Shown here: piece after piece, positions 1 through 8,491 of the stretch
Numbering within the stretch: the first letter of the stretch is position 1
Layout of the letters: each line of letters starts with the position of its first letter
NCBI RefSeq assembly: GCF_016757735.1
Contig: NZ_CP068439.1
Coordinates: forward strand, 1,116,001 to 1,180,000
Length of the DNA stretch: 64,000 bases
Direction: 5' to 3'
Origin: Aequorivita iocasae
GTDB lineage: Bacteria; Bacteroidota; Bacteroidia; Flavobacteriales; Flavobacteriaceae
The notes under the pieces: model-generated
What the model saw: the letters and a program-made list of their open reading frames with translations, nothing else
Told to the model about the DNA's origin: nothing
The model's database searches: none
Program-made: the position numbers and the translations under genes

Positions 1-99
1 AACTTTCCTTTTCCAAACCAAAAGCAATAGAAAAACAACCACAATCACCGGTATGGCGAAGAGAATGTAGAAGTATATGGGTTGCTCTAATTGATACAT
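1..99 (-). CDS. batB: BatB-like VWA protein, N-terminal fragment cut by window edge
   Basis: An open frame on the minus strand begins at an ATG at 97-99 and runs off the left edge, giving 33 residues. The start MYQLEQPIYFYIL is followed by a hydrophobic stretch (about residues 8-27) and a basic WKRK motif. This is the membrane anchor expected at the N terminus of a Bat-type von Willebrand factor A protein. It lies 3 bp downstream of the batA stop, as the second VWA gene does in flavobacterial bat operons. The VWA domain itself is outside the window, so the name rests on position and the anchor only. Confidence 0.6.
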   Translation of the reverse strand, partial: MYQLEQPIYFYILFAIPVIVVVFLLLLVWKRKV

Positions 100-102
100 T
101 TC

Positions 103-1107
103 TTATAAAAATCCTTTAAATAGTGTTGTTCGCAACAAAAACTCAAACGCAATTAATATCAATGCGAAAATGGCCCAGGAACGGAACATTTCGTTATAAT
201 TTGTGTATTTGAATTCTTCAATATCTGTTTTTTCAAGTTTGTTGATTTCTTCGTAAATCTGCTCCAGTTTGGTATTGCTAGTTGCCCGAAAATACTGGCC
301 GCCAGTTTTTTCAGCAATTTCTTTCAGCAGGGCTTCGTCAATTTCAACTTGTACATTTCCATATTGAAATCCACCGTCTGGACGAATGCCTATGGGTGAC
401 ATTGCCATACCATTGCTTCCCAAACCAATGGTATATACCTTTATCCCAAATTCCACCGCAAGTTCACTCGCTATTTTGGGGTCGATGAATCCTGAATTGT
501 TTACGCCGTCCGTCAATAAAATAATCACTTTGCTTTTTGCACGGCTTTCCTTTAAACGGTTTACCGCTGTTGCCAAACCAGAACCAATTGCAGTTCCGCC
601 TTCAATGGTGGTATTGTAGATTATATTCTTCAAGGAAGAAAGCACGATGCTTTTATCGCTGGTTAACGGCGTGCGGGTGTAACTCTCACCAGCATATTCT
701 ACCAATCCAATTCTGTCATTTGGGCGACCATTGATAAAACGCGCAGCTACTGTTTTCAAAGCTTCCAAACGGTTTGGTTTTAAATCGCGTGCCAGCATAC
801 TTGCCGAAACGTCTATTGCCATCACGATATCAATCCCGCGGGTAGTTTTTGTTTTTGTAGATTCGTCAACGGTGCGAGGGCGTGCCAAGGCCACAATCAA
901 TGCAGAAAGGGCTAAAAGGCGAAGTGCAAAAAGTAAAGGTTTTAAACGCGCCAACCAATTTTTTCCAGATTTGAAACCGCTGATGCTGGAGATTTTTAGT
1001 GAAGCGGTTTGCTGTTTCCGTTTCCATAAATACCATAACACGAGCACTGGAAGTATGAGGAACAACCAGAAAAACTGCGGATTTACAAATTCGAAATTAC
1101 TGCCCAT
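103..1107 (-). CDS. batA: BatA-like VWA domain membrane protein
   Basis: Membrane-anchored von Willebrand factor A protein of the Bat (Bacteroides aerotolerance) type. Two hydrophobic segments at residues 11-28 and 57-74 precede a VWA domain whose MIDAS metal site is visible as DVSAS (D99, S101, S103), with the later LLTDGVNN strand. A third membrane segment lies near the C terminus (WAIFALILIAFEFLL). I chose the internal ATG at 1107 (MGSNFEF) because it overlaps the upstream stop by 11 bp, typical of translational coupling; an ATG 18 bp earlier is in frame. The family is thought to work with a MoxR ATPase in folding or assembly of envelope complexes; that role is inferred from context, not shown here. 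Confidence 0.88.
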   Translation of the reverse strand: MGSNFEFVNPQFFWLFLILPVLVLWYLWKRKQQTASLKISSISGFKSGKNWLARLKPLLFALRLLALSALIVALARPRTVDESTKTKTTRGIDIVMAIDVSASMLARDLKPNRLEALKTVAARFINGRPNDRIGLVEYAGESYTRTPLTSDKSIVLSSLKNIIYNTTIEGGTAIGSGLATAVNRLKESRAKSKVIILLTDGVNNSGFIDPKIASELAVEFGIKVYTIGLGSNGMAMSPIGIRPDGGFQYGNVQVEIDEALLKEIAEKTGGQYFRATSNTKLEQIYEEINKLEKTDIEEFKYTNYNEMFRSWAIFALILIAFEFLLRTTLFKGFL

Positions 1108-2776
1108 CTTTCTCTGAAATTTCAAGCTCTATGGAAGCTTCAATTCGTTTTAATATTTCTTCGGCGTATTTTCCATCGTCCTGATACACAATCAACACTT
1201 CCTGCAAGCCATTTTGCTGTGCGAAAAGTAACAATTCGTAGGTGCTTTTCTGCTTCAATACTTTGTTTTCTGAAACCTGCACATTGAATTCGCCGTAGGC
1301 TTTTAAACCTTTTATGCCTTTTTCGGTTTCAAAATCATCGCGTTTTACGATCATATTTTTGGCGCCACTCTGTTCCAGGTCGTCCAAAACTGCATCTAGT
1401 GCCGTTTCCAAGGCAATGTCCTGTTTTTGGCTGAATTGCGTCGTAGAAACCATAATGTAAAGCGGGGAATTCATTTCGCCATAGGTGAAAAAGTCTTTGC
1501 CAATCACCGCACTTTTATCGGCATTGGTTATCGGTGCTTCTGCGCGAACAAGTACTTCTGGCGTTTCCAAAATTACTGCCGGATTGCCGTATTCGCTCTT
1601 TATCCATCTGCCTTCGGTGAGCTCGCGGAGGTCATTGCCCAAAACCTTATCTTTTAAATTATCGAAACCCGAAACGGCTCCGTAAATAACCCCTGCCAAA
1701 ACCACTGCTGCGAGAACGCCCGATATTCCCAAAATCCACTTTCTGCGCTGGCGTTTTTTCTGAAGTTTTTCAAGGTATTCCTGATTGGCCAAAAGCTCTT
1801 CTTCAGTAGGCTCGGGAACGGCTTCGTGGGTTTCGTTGATGATTTCCTCAATTGTTTTTCTATCCACTTCGGCTTGCCCGGACTCTTGGTTCATTTTGGC
1901 AAATTTCACCAAATCGGCACGTTTAAAAATTGCCTCCAGCTTGCGGATGGTTTCTAAATCAAAGTCGAAATTCCCCGCGTCTTTGTGCATCATCAGGCGT
2001 GTGATAAGCTCATCGCTGGTGCTTTCCAAAGCGGCTTCATCAACTTCGCGGTCTAAATATCGTTTTACGATTTCGGTGAGGCTGCTGTAATATTCCTTGC
2101 TTTTGTTTTCTTTTAGAAGTTGGCTGTTGTCCAAAGATTTTAATGCGACGATTGCTTCTTCATAGGGCGGCAATTGCTTTTCGGCGGCTTCTTTTCGTTT
2201 TTTTCTTCGGAAGAGATAAATGGCAATCCCAACAATCAGTAAAATAGGAACCAACCAATACAAAAGCGACAACCAATCAAACGGCGGGCTTTTCACTTCC
2301 ACCGCTGGTTTTATGTCGAACATTTTTTGTTTGGTCGTATCAACGGGAACATCAGCCACTTCCACCTTTATGGAATCGGTCAAAAATGGTTTGTTGTTGA
2401 TGAAAATGCGCTGCGGGGGAATGGTGTAATGGCCGCTGTCAAATTGCGTTAACCCATATTTTTTGATTAGGCGTAGTTTTGAAGCTTCAAAAGTAGTGTC
2501 CGTTTTATAGGATTCAATCATTTCCAAAGGTGCAAACGTTTGCTCTTCTGGAAAGACCACAACATCGGTTGAGTCTGCCTGTACGTTTATGGTGTAAAGT
2601 ATTTCCTCGCCAATCTTAATTTTTGTGGAATCGATGGATGAGGTTACTTGAGCATGGGATAAGAAGGAAAAGAGAAAAAAGAATGTAGAAAAAAGAAAAT
2701 AGCTGTTTCCTTGAAATTTAAAATTTCGGTTTTTGTAATTACTATTTTGTCTAAAGTCTATCATCTCAAATCTCAC
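1097..2776 (-). CDS. BatD-like / DUF4381-like two-TM membrane protein of the bat operon
   Basis: A protein of up to 559 residues between DUF58 and batA. It has a hydrophobic signal-like stretch ending SHAQ (about residues 27-43), an extracytoplasmic beta-rich part, a membrane segment near 166-190 (WLVPILLIVGIAIYLF), and then a helical region with the KSLD and YYSSLTEIVKRYLD motifs typical of DUF4381 proteins in VWA/MoxR operons. A second membrane segment (about 345-366) is followed by a C-terminal domain of roughly 190 residues that I do not recognise. The open frame begins at GTG 2776; an ATG at 2764 is the alternative. Both lie inside a 7-nt periodic repeat array, which gives an unusually long polar stretch before the signal segment, so the true start is uncertain. 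Confidence 0.75.
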   Translation of the reverse strand: MRFEMIDFRQNSNYKNRNFKFQGNSYFLFSTFFFLFSFLSHAQVTSSIDSTKIKIGEEILYTINVQADSTDVVVFPEEQTFAPLEMIESYKTDTTFEASKLRLIKKYGLTQFDSGHYTIPPQRIFINNKPFLTDSIKVEVADVPVDTTKQKMFDIKPAVEVKSPPFDWLSLLYWLVPILLIVGIAIYLFRRKKRKEAAEKQLPPYEEAIVALKSLDNSQLLKENKSKEYYSSLTEIVKRYLDREVDEAALESTSDELITRLMMHKDAGNFDFDLETIRKLEAIFKRADLVKFAKMNQESGQAEVDRKTIEEIINETHEAVPEPTEEELLANQEYLEKLQKKRQRRKWILGISGVLAAVVLAGVIYGAVSGFDNLKDKVLGNDLRELTEGRWIKSEYGNPAVILETPEVLVRAEAPITNADKSAVIGKDFFTYGEMNSPLYIMVSTTQFSQKQDIALETALDAVLDDLEQSGAKNMIVKRDDFETEKGIKGLKAYGEFNVQVSENKVLKQKSTYELLLFAQQNGLQEVLIVYQDDGKYAEEILKRIEASIELEISEKDGQ

Positions 2777-2794
2777 GTCTAAAATCTAACGTCT
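2746..2794 (-). repeat. Imperfect 7-nt periodic array, seven units
   Basis: Read on the minus strand the units are AGACGTT, AGATTTT, AGACGTG, AGATTTG, AGATGAT, AGACTTT and AGACAAA, seven consecutive heptamers each starting AGA. The array includes the DUF58 stop codon and both candidate start codons of the next gene. Two other arrays with the same period and an AG-N5 unit occur in this window. Confidence 0.8.
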
Positions 2795-3649
2795 CTTAAA
2801 ATACCCCAACAATTTTTTTACATAACTTTCGTCAACCCTTGTACTCAAAGCGCCTGCGCCACTTTTTGTAAACGATTCGGTGAAATAATCCACCCTTTCG
2901 CGATGGTAACTGTAATATTGGTTGCGCACACTTTTTGACCCTGTGTTTACCAGTAAAAGTTCTCCGGTCTCTTGGTCTTGCATTTGCACCATTCCCAGAT
3001 TTGGTATGTTTTCCTCGGCTTTGTCGTAAATTCTGATTCCCGTAACATCGTGCTTTTTGGCGGCGATTTTTAAAGTGTCGCGGTAATTATCTGCAATAAA
3101 ATCTGAAAGCACAAAAACAATGGCTTTCTTCTTCATTACACTGCTTAAAAATTTTAAGGCGTTGGCGATATCGGTTTTGTTGCTTTTGGGTTTAAACTCA
3201 ATTAATTCGCGAATAATCCTAAGCACGTGCGACTTGCCTTTTTTCGGGGGAATGTAAAGTTCTATTTCATCTGAAAAAAGAATCAGTCCCGTTTTGTCGT
3301 TGTTCTGCATTGCTGAAAAAGCTAGTGTGGCGGCAATTTCAGTAATAATTTCATTTTTGAACTGTTCCTGCGTTCCAAAGAACTCGGAACCGCTGATATC
3401 TACCATCAACATCAACGTAAGCTCGCGCTCTTCCTCAAAAACTTTTACAAAGGGTTCGTTGTAGCGTGCGGTAACGTTCCAGTCAATATTACGCACATCG
3501 TCGCCAAATTGATATTGGCGTACTTCGCTGAACGTCATCCCGCGTCCCTTAAAAGTACTGTGATATTCGCCACCAAACACGTGATCGCTCAACCGACGTG
3601 TTTTGATCTCGATTTTACGTACTTTTTTAAGAAGTTCCTTTGTATCCAT
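2786..3649 (-). CDS. DUF58 domain protein
   Basis: 287 residues, the usual length of a soluble DUF58 protein. The family signature GDDVRNIDWNVTAR lies at about residues 49-62, followed by a VWA-like core with the MIDAS-type motif DISGS (about residue 94). There is no signal peptide or membrane segment. It lies between moxR and the Bat proteins, the usual setting in which DUF58 is thought to act as an adaptor between the MoxR AAA+ ATPase and membrane VWA proteins. The last two codons and stop (AGA CGT TAG) are the first unit of the heptamer array at 2746-2794. Confidence 0.9.
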   Translation of the reverse strand: MDTKELLKKVRKIEIKTRRLSDHVFGGEYHSTFKGRGMTFSEVRQYQFGDDVRNIDWNVTARYNEPFVKVFEEERELTLMLMVDISGSEFFGTQEQFKNEIITEIAATLAFSAMQNNDKTGLILFSDEIELYIPPKKGKSHVLRIIRELIEFKPKSNKTDIANALKFLSSVMKKKAIVFVLSDFIADNYRDTLKIAAKKHDVTGIRIYDKAEENIPNLGMVQMQDQETGELLLVNTGSKSVRNQYYSYHRERVDYFTESFTKSGAGALSTRVDESYVKKLLGYFKRR

Positions 3650-3655
3650 TGTTCC

Positions 3656-3690
3656 AGTAGTCAGTGTTCAGTGATTAGCATTCAGCAAAA
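3656..3690 (+). repeat. Imperfect 7-nt periodic array, five units
   Basis: The units AGTAGTC, AGTGTTC, AGTGATT, AGCATTC and AGCAAAA follow one another at exact 7-nt spacing. They lie in the 80-bp gap between the moxR stop and the DUF58 start. No hairpin or promoter is obvious here. This is the second heptamer array within the same operon. Confidence 0.7.
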
Positions 3691-3729
3691 GTTTAAAATT
3701 TTATACCGGATACTACGACTGCATACTTT

Positions 3730-4734
3730 TTACGGTACTTCAATTACATTAACAATCTTGTTAATGATTTCCTCGGAAGTAATATTTTCGGCTTCGGCTT
3801 CGTAAGTGATGCCAATTCTGTGGCGAAGTACATCGTGTACTACAGCGCGAACATCCTCTGGCACTACATAACCGCGACGGCGGATAAATGCGTAACATTT
3901 TGCGGCAATGGCGAGGTTGATACTTCCGCGTGGGGAAGCCCCAAAATTGATAAGTGGTTTTAAATCTGCTAAGCCAAACTTCTCAGGGCTTCTTGTAGCG
4001 AATATGATATCGAGGATATATTTTTCAATCTTTTCATCCATATATACCTCACGAACAGCAGCTTGAGCCCTCAGTATTTGGTCTATGGTGGCAACCGGAT
4101 TAATCTGTTCGTAAGCGCCTTTTAAATTTTGACGGATAATGAGTTGCTCTTCAGCTAGTTGTGGGTATTTTATAACCGTCTTTAGCATAAAACGGTCAAC
4201 CTGTGCTTCTGGCAATGGGTAGGTTCCCTCTTGCTCAATTGGGTTTTGGGTTGCCATTACCAAAAATGGTTTGTCGAGGGTAAAAGTGGTTTCGCCAATG
4301 GTAACCTGTTTTTCCTGCATTGCCTCTAAAAGTGCGGATTGTACTTTTGCGGGAGCACGGTTAATCTCGTCAGCAAGGACGAAATTGGCGAAAATAGGTC
4401 CTTTTTTTATACTGAAATCGTTTACTTTCATATTGTAAATAAGCGTTCCCACAACATCGGCAGGAAGCAAATCTGGCGTAAACTGAATTCGGCTAAAGGT
4501 GCCGTGAACTGCTTTTGCAAGTGTGTTGATTGCGAGGGTTTTTGCAAGTCCTGGTACACCTTCAAGCAGAATGTGCCCTTGGCCCAAAAGCCCTATCATA
4601 AGCCGTTCCACCATGTGTTTCTGGCCTACAATTACTTTGTTCATTTCCATAGAAAGCACGTCCACAAAAGCACTTTCCCGTTCAATTTTTTCGTTTAATG
4701 CCCCAATGTCAAAGGTCGAATTTGTATTTTCCAT
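3730..4734 (-). CDS. MoxR-family AAA+ ATPase
   Basis: A 334-residue AAA+ ATPase. The Walker A motif GVPGLAKT is at residues 59-66, Walker B is LADEINRAP, and a sensor-like MATQNPIEQEGTYPLPEAQ segment follows, a hallmark of MoxR ATPases. I chose the ATG at 4734 (MENTNST); the frame opens 48 bp earlier but without family-like sequence. It is the first gene of a minus-strand operon with DUF58, a BatD-like protein, batA and batB. MoxR proteins act as ATP-driven chaperones for maturation of partner complexes, often with VWA proteins; the client here is unknown. Confidence 0.92.
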   Translation of the reverse strand: MENTNSTFDIGALNEKIERESAFVDVLSMEMNKVIVGQKHMVERLMIGLLGQGHILLEGVPGLAKTLAINTLAKAVHGTFSRIQFTPDLLPADVVGTLIYNMKVNDFSIKKGPIFANFVLADEINRAPAKVQSALLEAMQEKQVTIGETTFTLDKPFLVMATQNPIEQEGTYPLPEAQVDRFMLKTVIKYPQLAEEQLIIRQNLKGAYEQINPVATIDQILRAQAAVREVYMDEKIEKYILDIIFATRSPEKFGLADLKPLINFGASPRGSINLAIAAKCYAFIRRRGYVVPEDVRAVVHDVLRHRIGITYEAEAENITSEEIINKIVNVIEVP

Positions 4735-4831
4735 ACCGTATTTAGATTCAATGTAGAATGCTTTTATTAAAAGACGGTGCAAATTGAAAATTTATTGCAG
4801 AAAACCCTGTTAATGATTGGTTAAAATAAAG

Positions 4832-4864
4832 AAAGAGGAAAAGTTTATTTTTCCTCTTTTTTTT
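4832..4864 (-). terminator. Rho-independent terminator downstream of the DUF4382 gene
   Basis: An 11-bp stem, AAAGAGGAAAA pairing with TTTTCCTCTTT around a short loop, flanked by T runs on both strands. It lies 20 bp downstream of the DUF4382 stop on the minus strand and upstream of moxR, so it should separate the two transcripts. Confidence 0.7.
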
Positions 4865-4884
4865 AATAGGTATGTTTTCGAATT

Positions 4885-5670
4885 TTATGGCTCCAAATTA
4901 ATTTCGCCTATCGCGGTAACCTCGCCTTGAACAACGGTTACATTTTCAATTACTACCGGTGGAATTCCCAAATTTACATCTGCTTGGGCAGTAACTGTAT
5001 AAGTTCCATCTGGAACGCCACTTAACAAAAATTCACCTAAAGGGTTTGCGTAAGTTGAAATTTCTGTAGTTCCACTAACCGCAGTGATCATTGTTACAAT
5101 TCCGGGAGGAACAATAGTGCCTGAAATTGCGCCGCTTTCAGCAACCGTTGTTGCTCTAATAACCGGTTTTAGACTGTAATCTCCGTTACCTTGTGATACG
5201 ATTGATTTATCTACATCAAAATCGAGCATAAACTCATATAAAATTCCTGCCTCAAGTGTTTCATTTACCTGAATTTTTAATCCGGATTGTTGTGCACTTG
5301 GAGTTGCTAGCGGCAATGTTTGCCCATCTACGACAATGTTATTTTGTTCTCCCAGAACTAGACGTATTTGGCTGATACTACCTGCGGGAACTTCATCATT
5401 AAATAGTAATACATTAACACCGGCGGTTAATTCCAAAAGATCATAAATGCCTGCGTTTATTCCTAAATTCAGGTCTTCTTGGCCATTGTTGTATTTAATA
5501 ACAACCTCTTGAACATCTACAAATACGTTCTCATAATCACCAGGAGCATCTGTCAACCTTATTGACAATTTGGCTTTACCTTCATTCGTATTGGAATCAT
5601 CATCGCTACTGCAGGATGCAAAACCAATAAATAAAAATGCAATTAAACTTAATTTTAATAGGGATTTCAT
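4885..5670 (-). CDS. DUF4382 lipoprotein with carboxypeptidase-regulatory-like C-terminal domain
   Basis: 261 residues. A lipoprotein signal peptide ends in the lipobox FASC (C20) followed by SSDDDSN, a run of acidic residues of the kind associated with surface export of lipoproteins in Bacteroidota. Residues 32-175 match the DUF4382 pattern, beginning LSIRLTDAPGDYENVFVDV. The last 75 residues look like a transthyretin-like carboxypeptidase-regulatory fold (NPLGEFLLSGVPDGTYTVT). It appears monocistronic, with its own promoter and terminator. Function is unknown; a surface-exposed binding lipoprotein is my inference. Confidence 0.85.
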   Translation of the reverse strand: MKSLLKLSLIAFLFIGFASCSSDDDSNTNEGKAKLSIRLTDAPGDYENVFVDVQEVVIKYNNGQEDLNLGINAGIYDLLELTAGVNVLLFNDEVPAGSISQIRLVLGEQNNIVVDGQTLPLATPSAQQSGLKIQVNETLEAGILYEFMLDFDVDKSIVSQGNGDYSLKPVIRATTVAESGAISGTIVPPGIVTMITAVSGTTEISTYANPLGEFLLSGVPDGTYTVTAQADVNLGIPPVVIENVTVVQGEVTAIGEINLEP

Positions 5671-5695
5671 ATTGATTGTTTTAGAATTAGATTTA

Positions 5696-5703
5696 CAAAC
5701 GTA
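5696..5703 (-). promoter_or_regulatory. -7 box TACGTTTG upstream of the DUF4382 gene
   Basis: A perfect Bacteroidota TANNTTTG box on the minus strand, 25 bp before the ATG at 5670. No convincing -33 element is seen at the right distance. Confidence 0.55.
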
Positions 5704-5809
5704 TTGTATGACAAATAGGTTTTTAAATCTATTAGGAATTTTTAACTATTGATTTAACCTATTTTAACCTAAAAAATTTATCAGCAATGTAATTTTAAAA
5801 ATGTGTAAT

Positions 5810-6565
5810 ATGAAAAACCAAACAGCATTAATAACCGGAGCAACTTCCGGAATAGGGATGGCAACAGCAATGCTTTTCGCCCAAAATGGGGTGAGATTAA
5901 TTCTTTGCGGAAGAAGAGAAAACCGGTTGAAAAAACTTTTGGAAGATCTTTTTACATTAACAGAAGTATATACTTTGTGTTTTGACGTTCGAAATAAAGA
6001 AGAAGTTTTTAAAGCCATAGGATCACTTCCCAACAGCTTTTCTGAAATAAATATTTTAATAAATAACGCCGGCAACGCCCACGGCATGGATACCATTGAC
6101 GAAGGGAATACGGATGACTGGGACGCAATGTTGGATATAAATGTGAAAGGGTTACTGTATGTTAGCAAAGCAATTATTCCAAAAATGATTGAAAAGAAAA
6201 GCGGCCACATTATAAATATTGGCAGCACTGCGGGCAAAGAAGTTTATCCAAAAGGCAACGTTTATTGCGCGAGTAAACATGCCGTGGACGCGATAAACCA
6301 AGGCATGCGATTAGATTTGAACGGCAAAGGAATAAAAGTGGGCGCAATAAACCCCGGATTGGTTGAAACGGAATTTAGTAAGGTACGATTTAAAGGTGAT
6401 TCTGAAAGAGCTGAAAAAGTCTATAAAGGTTATAAACCATTAAAACCTGAGGATATTGCAGACATTATTTGGTTTGCCATAACCCGTCCCCCACACGTAA
6501 ATATTGCAGATTTGACGGTTATGTGTCTCGATCAGGCATCTTCTACAATTGTGAATAAGTCATGA
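5810..6565 (+). CDS. Short-chain dehydrogenase/reductase (YdfG-like)
   Basis: 251 residues from the ATG at 5810 (MKNQTALITG); an ATG three codons earlier is in frame. This is a classical SDR: the cofactor loop TGATSGIG is near the N terminus, NNAG at about residue 87, the catalytic serine in IGSTAG and the YxxxK pair in YCASKHAVD. The sequence most resembles the YdfG branch, NADP-dependent oxidation of 3-hydroxy acids such as L-allo-threonine or serine. The substrate cannot be settled from sequence. Its stop overlaps the next gene start by 4 bp (ATGA), implying co-translation with the AlbA-domain protein. Confidence 0.88.
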   Translation: MKNQTALITGATSGIGMATAMLFAQNGVRLILCGRRENRLKKLLEDLFTLTEVYTLCFDVRNKEEVFKAIGSLPNSFSEINILINNAGNAHGMDTIDEGNTDDWDAMLDINVKGLLYVSKAIIPKMIEKKSGHIINIGSTAGKEVYPKGNVYCASKHAVDAINQGMRLDLNGKGIKVGAINPGLVETEFSKVRFKGDSERAEKVYKGYKPLKPEDIADIIWFAITRPPHVNIADLTVMCLDQASSTIVNKS

Positions 6566-7698
6566 TCAACAAACGTCTTTTAATCAAAAACCTGCTCGCC
6601 CATAATGACGAGAGCAGTTTCTATGATAAAAAGCGAAAAATTGACCTCGGCACGAAAGAAGGAAAAGCAAAATTCCTGAAACACATTTGCGCGCTCAGCA
6701 ATAGCAATCCGGCAAATAATTCCTTTATCGTTATTGGCGTTGAGGATGAAACCAACGAGATTCGGGGTGTGGATTTTTTTGACGACAGCAAAATCCAAAA
6801 CCTCGTAAATGCGTATCTTACCAATGCGCCACTGATTATTTATGAAAACGTCGCATTTCCAAATCTGCCTTCAGATAAAGTGGTGGGCTTGGTAACCATT
6901 CGGCCCAACGGGAAAATAACTTCGCTTCGCAAAAACATTTGGAAATATTGGGGTGGCTCCATTTTTCTTCGCGATGGCAGTATTTCGATGCCGAAGGATT
7001 TCGACATCGAGATAAAAGATGTGAATTCAGAAATCGTAAGATCCATTGAAAATGCCGCCAAGAATAATATTGAACTCACTCTGGACGGGGTGATGGATTT
7101 CATTAACCATCGCCACAAAGATTTGGAAAGCCACTACAAGGTTTTTAAGGAACAATTTGTGGTCTGTTGGGCTGGAACTCCAAAAAAGCTGAAAGACAAA
7201 ACCTATTATTCACGGGTGGACATCGAATTGATAAACGAACAGGTTCGACTTTTTTATTCGGCTTTGGATGAAATAAGCATTACATATAATGATGATTATT
7301 TTAAAACCGTAGAGTATGTTCATTTGGGATTGAATGAACAATTTAAATATTATCCTTTGGAAGAAGTGACCATTCATTTCAAAGAAAACGGTTCGTATAA
7401 TATGGATTCCAAACTCATTTTTGAGCCTCCGCAATTCAATAAAAAGACACTTTTTCACATTTATAATGCGAACAATGCAATTTTGGAAAAGCTGAAAAAG
7501 AATATTCCGCTGAACGCTTCCGAAGAAAAAGATTTGCGAAATCTACCCTCAACCTACCTAATCTGTTATTTAAACGATTTTGATGATGCGAAGGAAAAAT
7601 TGCAGGATGCTAAAGAGTTTTTAAGAGATTATGATATGGAAGCGTACCAACTTTTAAAAGAATCGTTGCGCATTTTGAGAAAAGTTAGTTATAATTAA
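6562..7698 (+). CDS. AlbA_2 (Schlafen-like) domain putative DNA/RNA-binding protein
   Basis: 378 residues. The N-terminal 120 residues carry the AlbA_2 pattern: E-S-S-F-Y-D at residues 17-22 where the family has its ES-x-x-ED motif, the hydrophobic helix KAKFLKHICALSNS, the strand FIVIGVED, and a nucleotide-binding-like loop ending VGLVTI. The remaining 250 residues are charged, with no recognisable domain and no helicase or HTH region, unlike AlbA_2 regulators that carry a C-terminal helix-turn-helix. It overlaps the SDR gene by 4 bp and ends 3 bp before the phosphatase gene, so the three are almost certainly one transcript. Role unknown; nucleic-acid binding is inferred from the domain. Confidence 0.75.
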   Translation: MINKRLLIKNLLAHNDESSFYDKKRKIDLGTKEGKAKFLKHICALSNSNPANNSFIVIGVEDETNEIRGVDFFDDSKIQNLVNAYLTNAPLIIYENVAFPNLPSDKVVGLVTIRPNGKITSLRKNIWKYWGGSIFLRDGSISMPKDFDIEIKDVNSEIVRSIENAAKNNIELTLDGVMDFINHRHKDLESHYKVFKEQFVVCWAGTPKKLKDKTYYSRVDIELINEQVRLFYSALDEISITYNDDYFKTVEYVHLGLNEQFKYYPLEEVTIHFKENGSYNMDSKLIFEPPQFNKKTLFHIYNANNAILEKLKKNIPLNASEEKDLRNLPSTYLICYLNDFDDAKEKLQDAKEFLRDYDMEAYQLLKESLRILRKVSYN

Positions 7699-7701
7699 AT
7701 T

Positions 7702-8427
7702 ATGAAAACAGTTGTAATTGGTGATATTCATGGAGGTTTTAGAGCTCTAAAACAAGTATTGGAAACAACAAATCTTCCGAAGAATACAAGGTATATTTTC
7801 GTGGGCGATTATGTGGACGGCTGGAGCGAATCTGCCGAAGTGGTTTCTTATTTAATTGATTTTTCGAAAAAAAATGATTGCATTTTCATTCGCGGAAATC
7901 ACGACGAATTGCTTTATAAATTTTTAAAATTCGGTGAAAGAAACCCGATGTGGCTCAGTCAGGGAGGGGAGAGTAGCGTGGAAAGCTATTCGAAAATTTC
8001 CGAAAAGGAAAAGAAAAAGCATCTCAAATTTTTTGAAAATTTGGTGAACTATCACGTAGATTCCGAAAACAGACTTTTCGTCCATGCAGGTTTTACCAAT
8101 CAGCATGGGCCACAAAGTGAGTATTACCCAAACATGGTCTATTGGGACCGAACCCTTTGGGAAATGGTCTGCTCGATGGACCCCTCCATTTCCGGAGAAG
8201 ACGATAAATACCCAAAACGGCTAAAACTTTTTAAAGAAATTTATATTGGGCACACACCAGTAACCCGTATAGGGTTTGAGAAACCCGCTAATTTCGCCAA
8301 TGTTTGGAATGTGGATACGGGCGCTGCTTTCAAAGGGAAAATTTCGATGCTTGATGTGGATTCAAATGAAATTTGGCAGAGCGAACCTGTTTTTAAGCTG
8401 TATCCAAATGAAAATGGCAGGAATTAA
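7702..8427 (+). CDS. Calcineurin-like metallophosphoesterase (PPP-type serine/threonine phosphatase)
   Basis: 241 residues with the complete PPP-family metal-site set in order: GDIHGG (residues 7-12), GDYVDGW (about 35-41), GNHDE (about 60-64), a VHAG motif (about 132-135) and GHTP (about 182). This order is that of bacterial PrpA/PrpE and phage lambda-type protein phosphatases, which may also act on diadenosine tetraphosphate. The gene starts 3 bp after the AlbA-domain gene, so it belongs to that operon. The substrate is not evident. Confidence 0.88.
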   Translation: MKTVVIGDIHGGFRALKQVLETTNLPKNTRYIFVGDYVDGWSESAEVVSYLIDFSKKNDCIFIRGNHDELLYKFLKFGERNPMWLSQGGESSVESYSKISEKEKKKHLKFFENLVNYHVDSENRLFVHAGFTNQHGPQSEYYPNMVYWDRTLWEMVCSMDPSISGEDDKYPKRLKLFKEIYIGHTPVTRIGFEKPANFANVWNVDTGAAFKGKISMLDVDSNEIWQSEPVFKLYPNENGRN

Positions 8428-8461
8428 TACTTCTTTATAATAAATTCCGCTGTACAGTCCC

Positions 8462-8469
8462 TATCTTTG
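8462..8469 (+). promoter_or_regulatory. -7 box TATCTTTG for the acyl-ACP desaturase gene
   Basis: A perfect TANNTTTG box 22 bp upstream of the ATG at 8492, in a 64-bp gap after the phosphatase gene. The desaturase therefore probably has its own promoter. The -33 element is weak. Confidence 0.6.
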
Positions 8470-8491
8470 TGGTTACCTGTAAAAAAATACC

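Noticed and set aside
731-1117. 128-residue plus-strand ORF opposite batA
   Set aside because: Antisense to the VWA domain, with no credible start signal.
5764-6237. 157-residue minus-strand ORF opposite the SDR gene
   Set aside because: It is a shadow of the SDR gene, whose catalytic motifs are all in the plus frame. No family-like sequence and no promoter.
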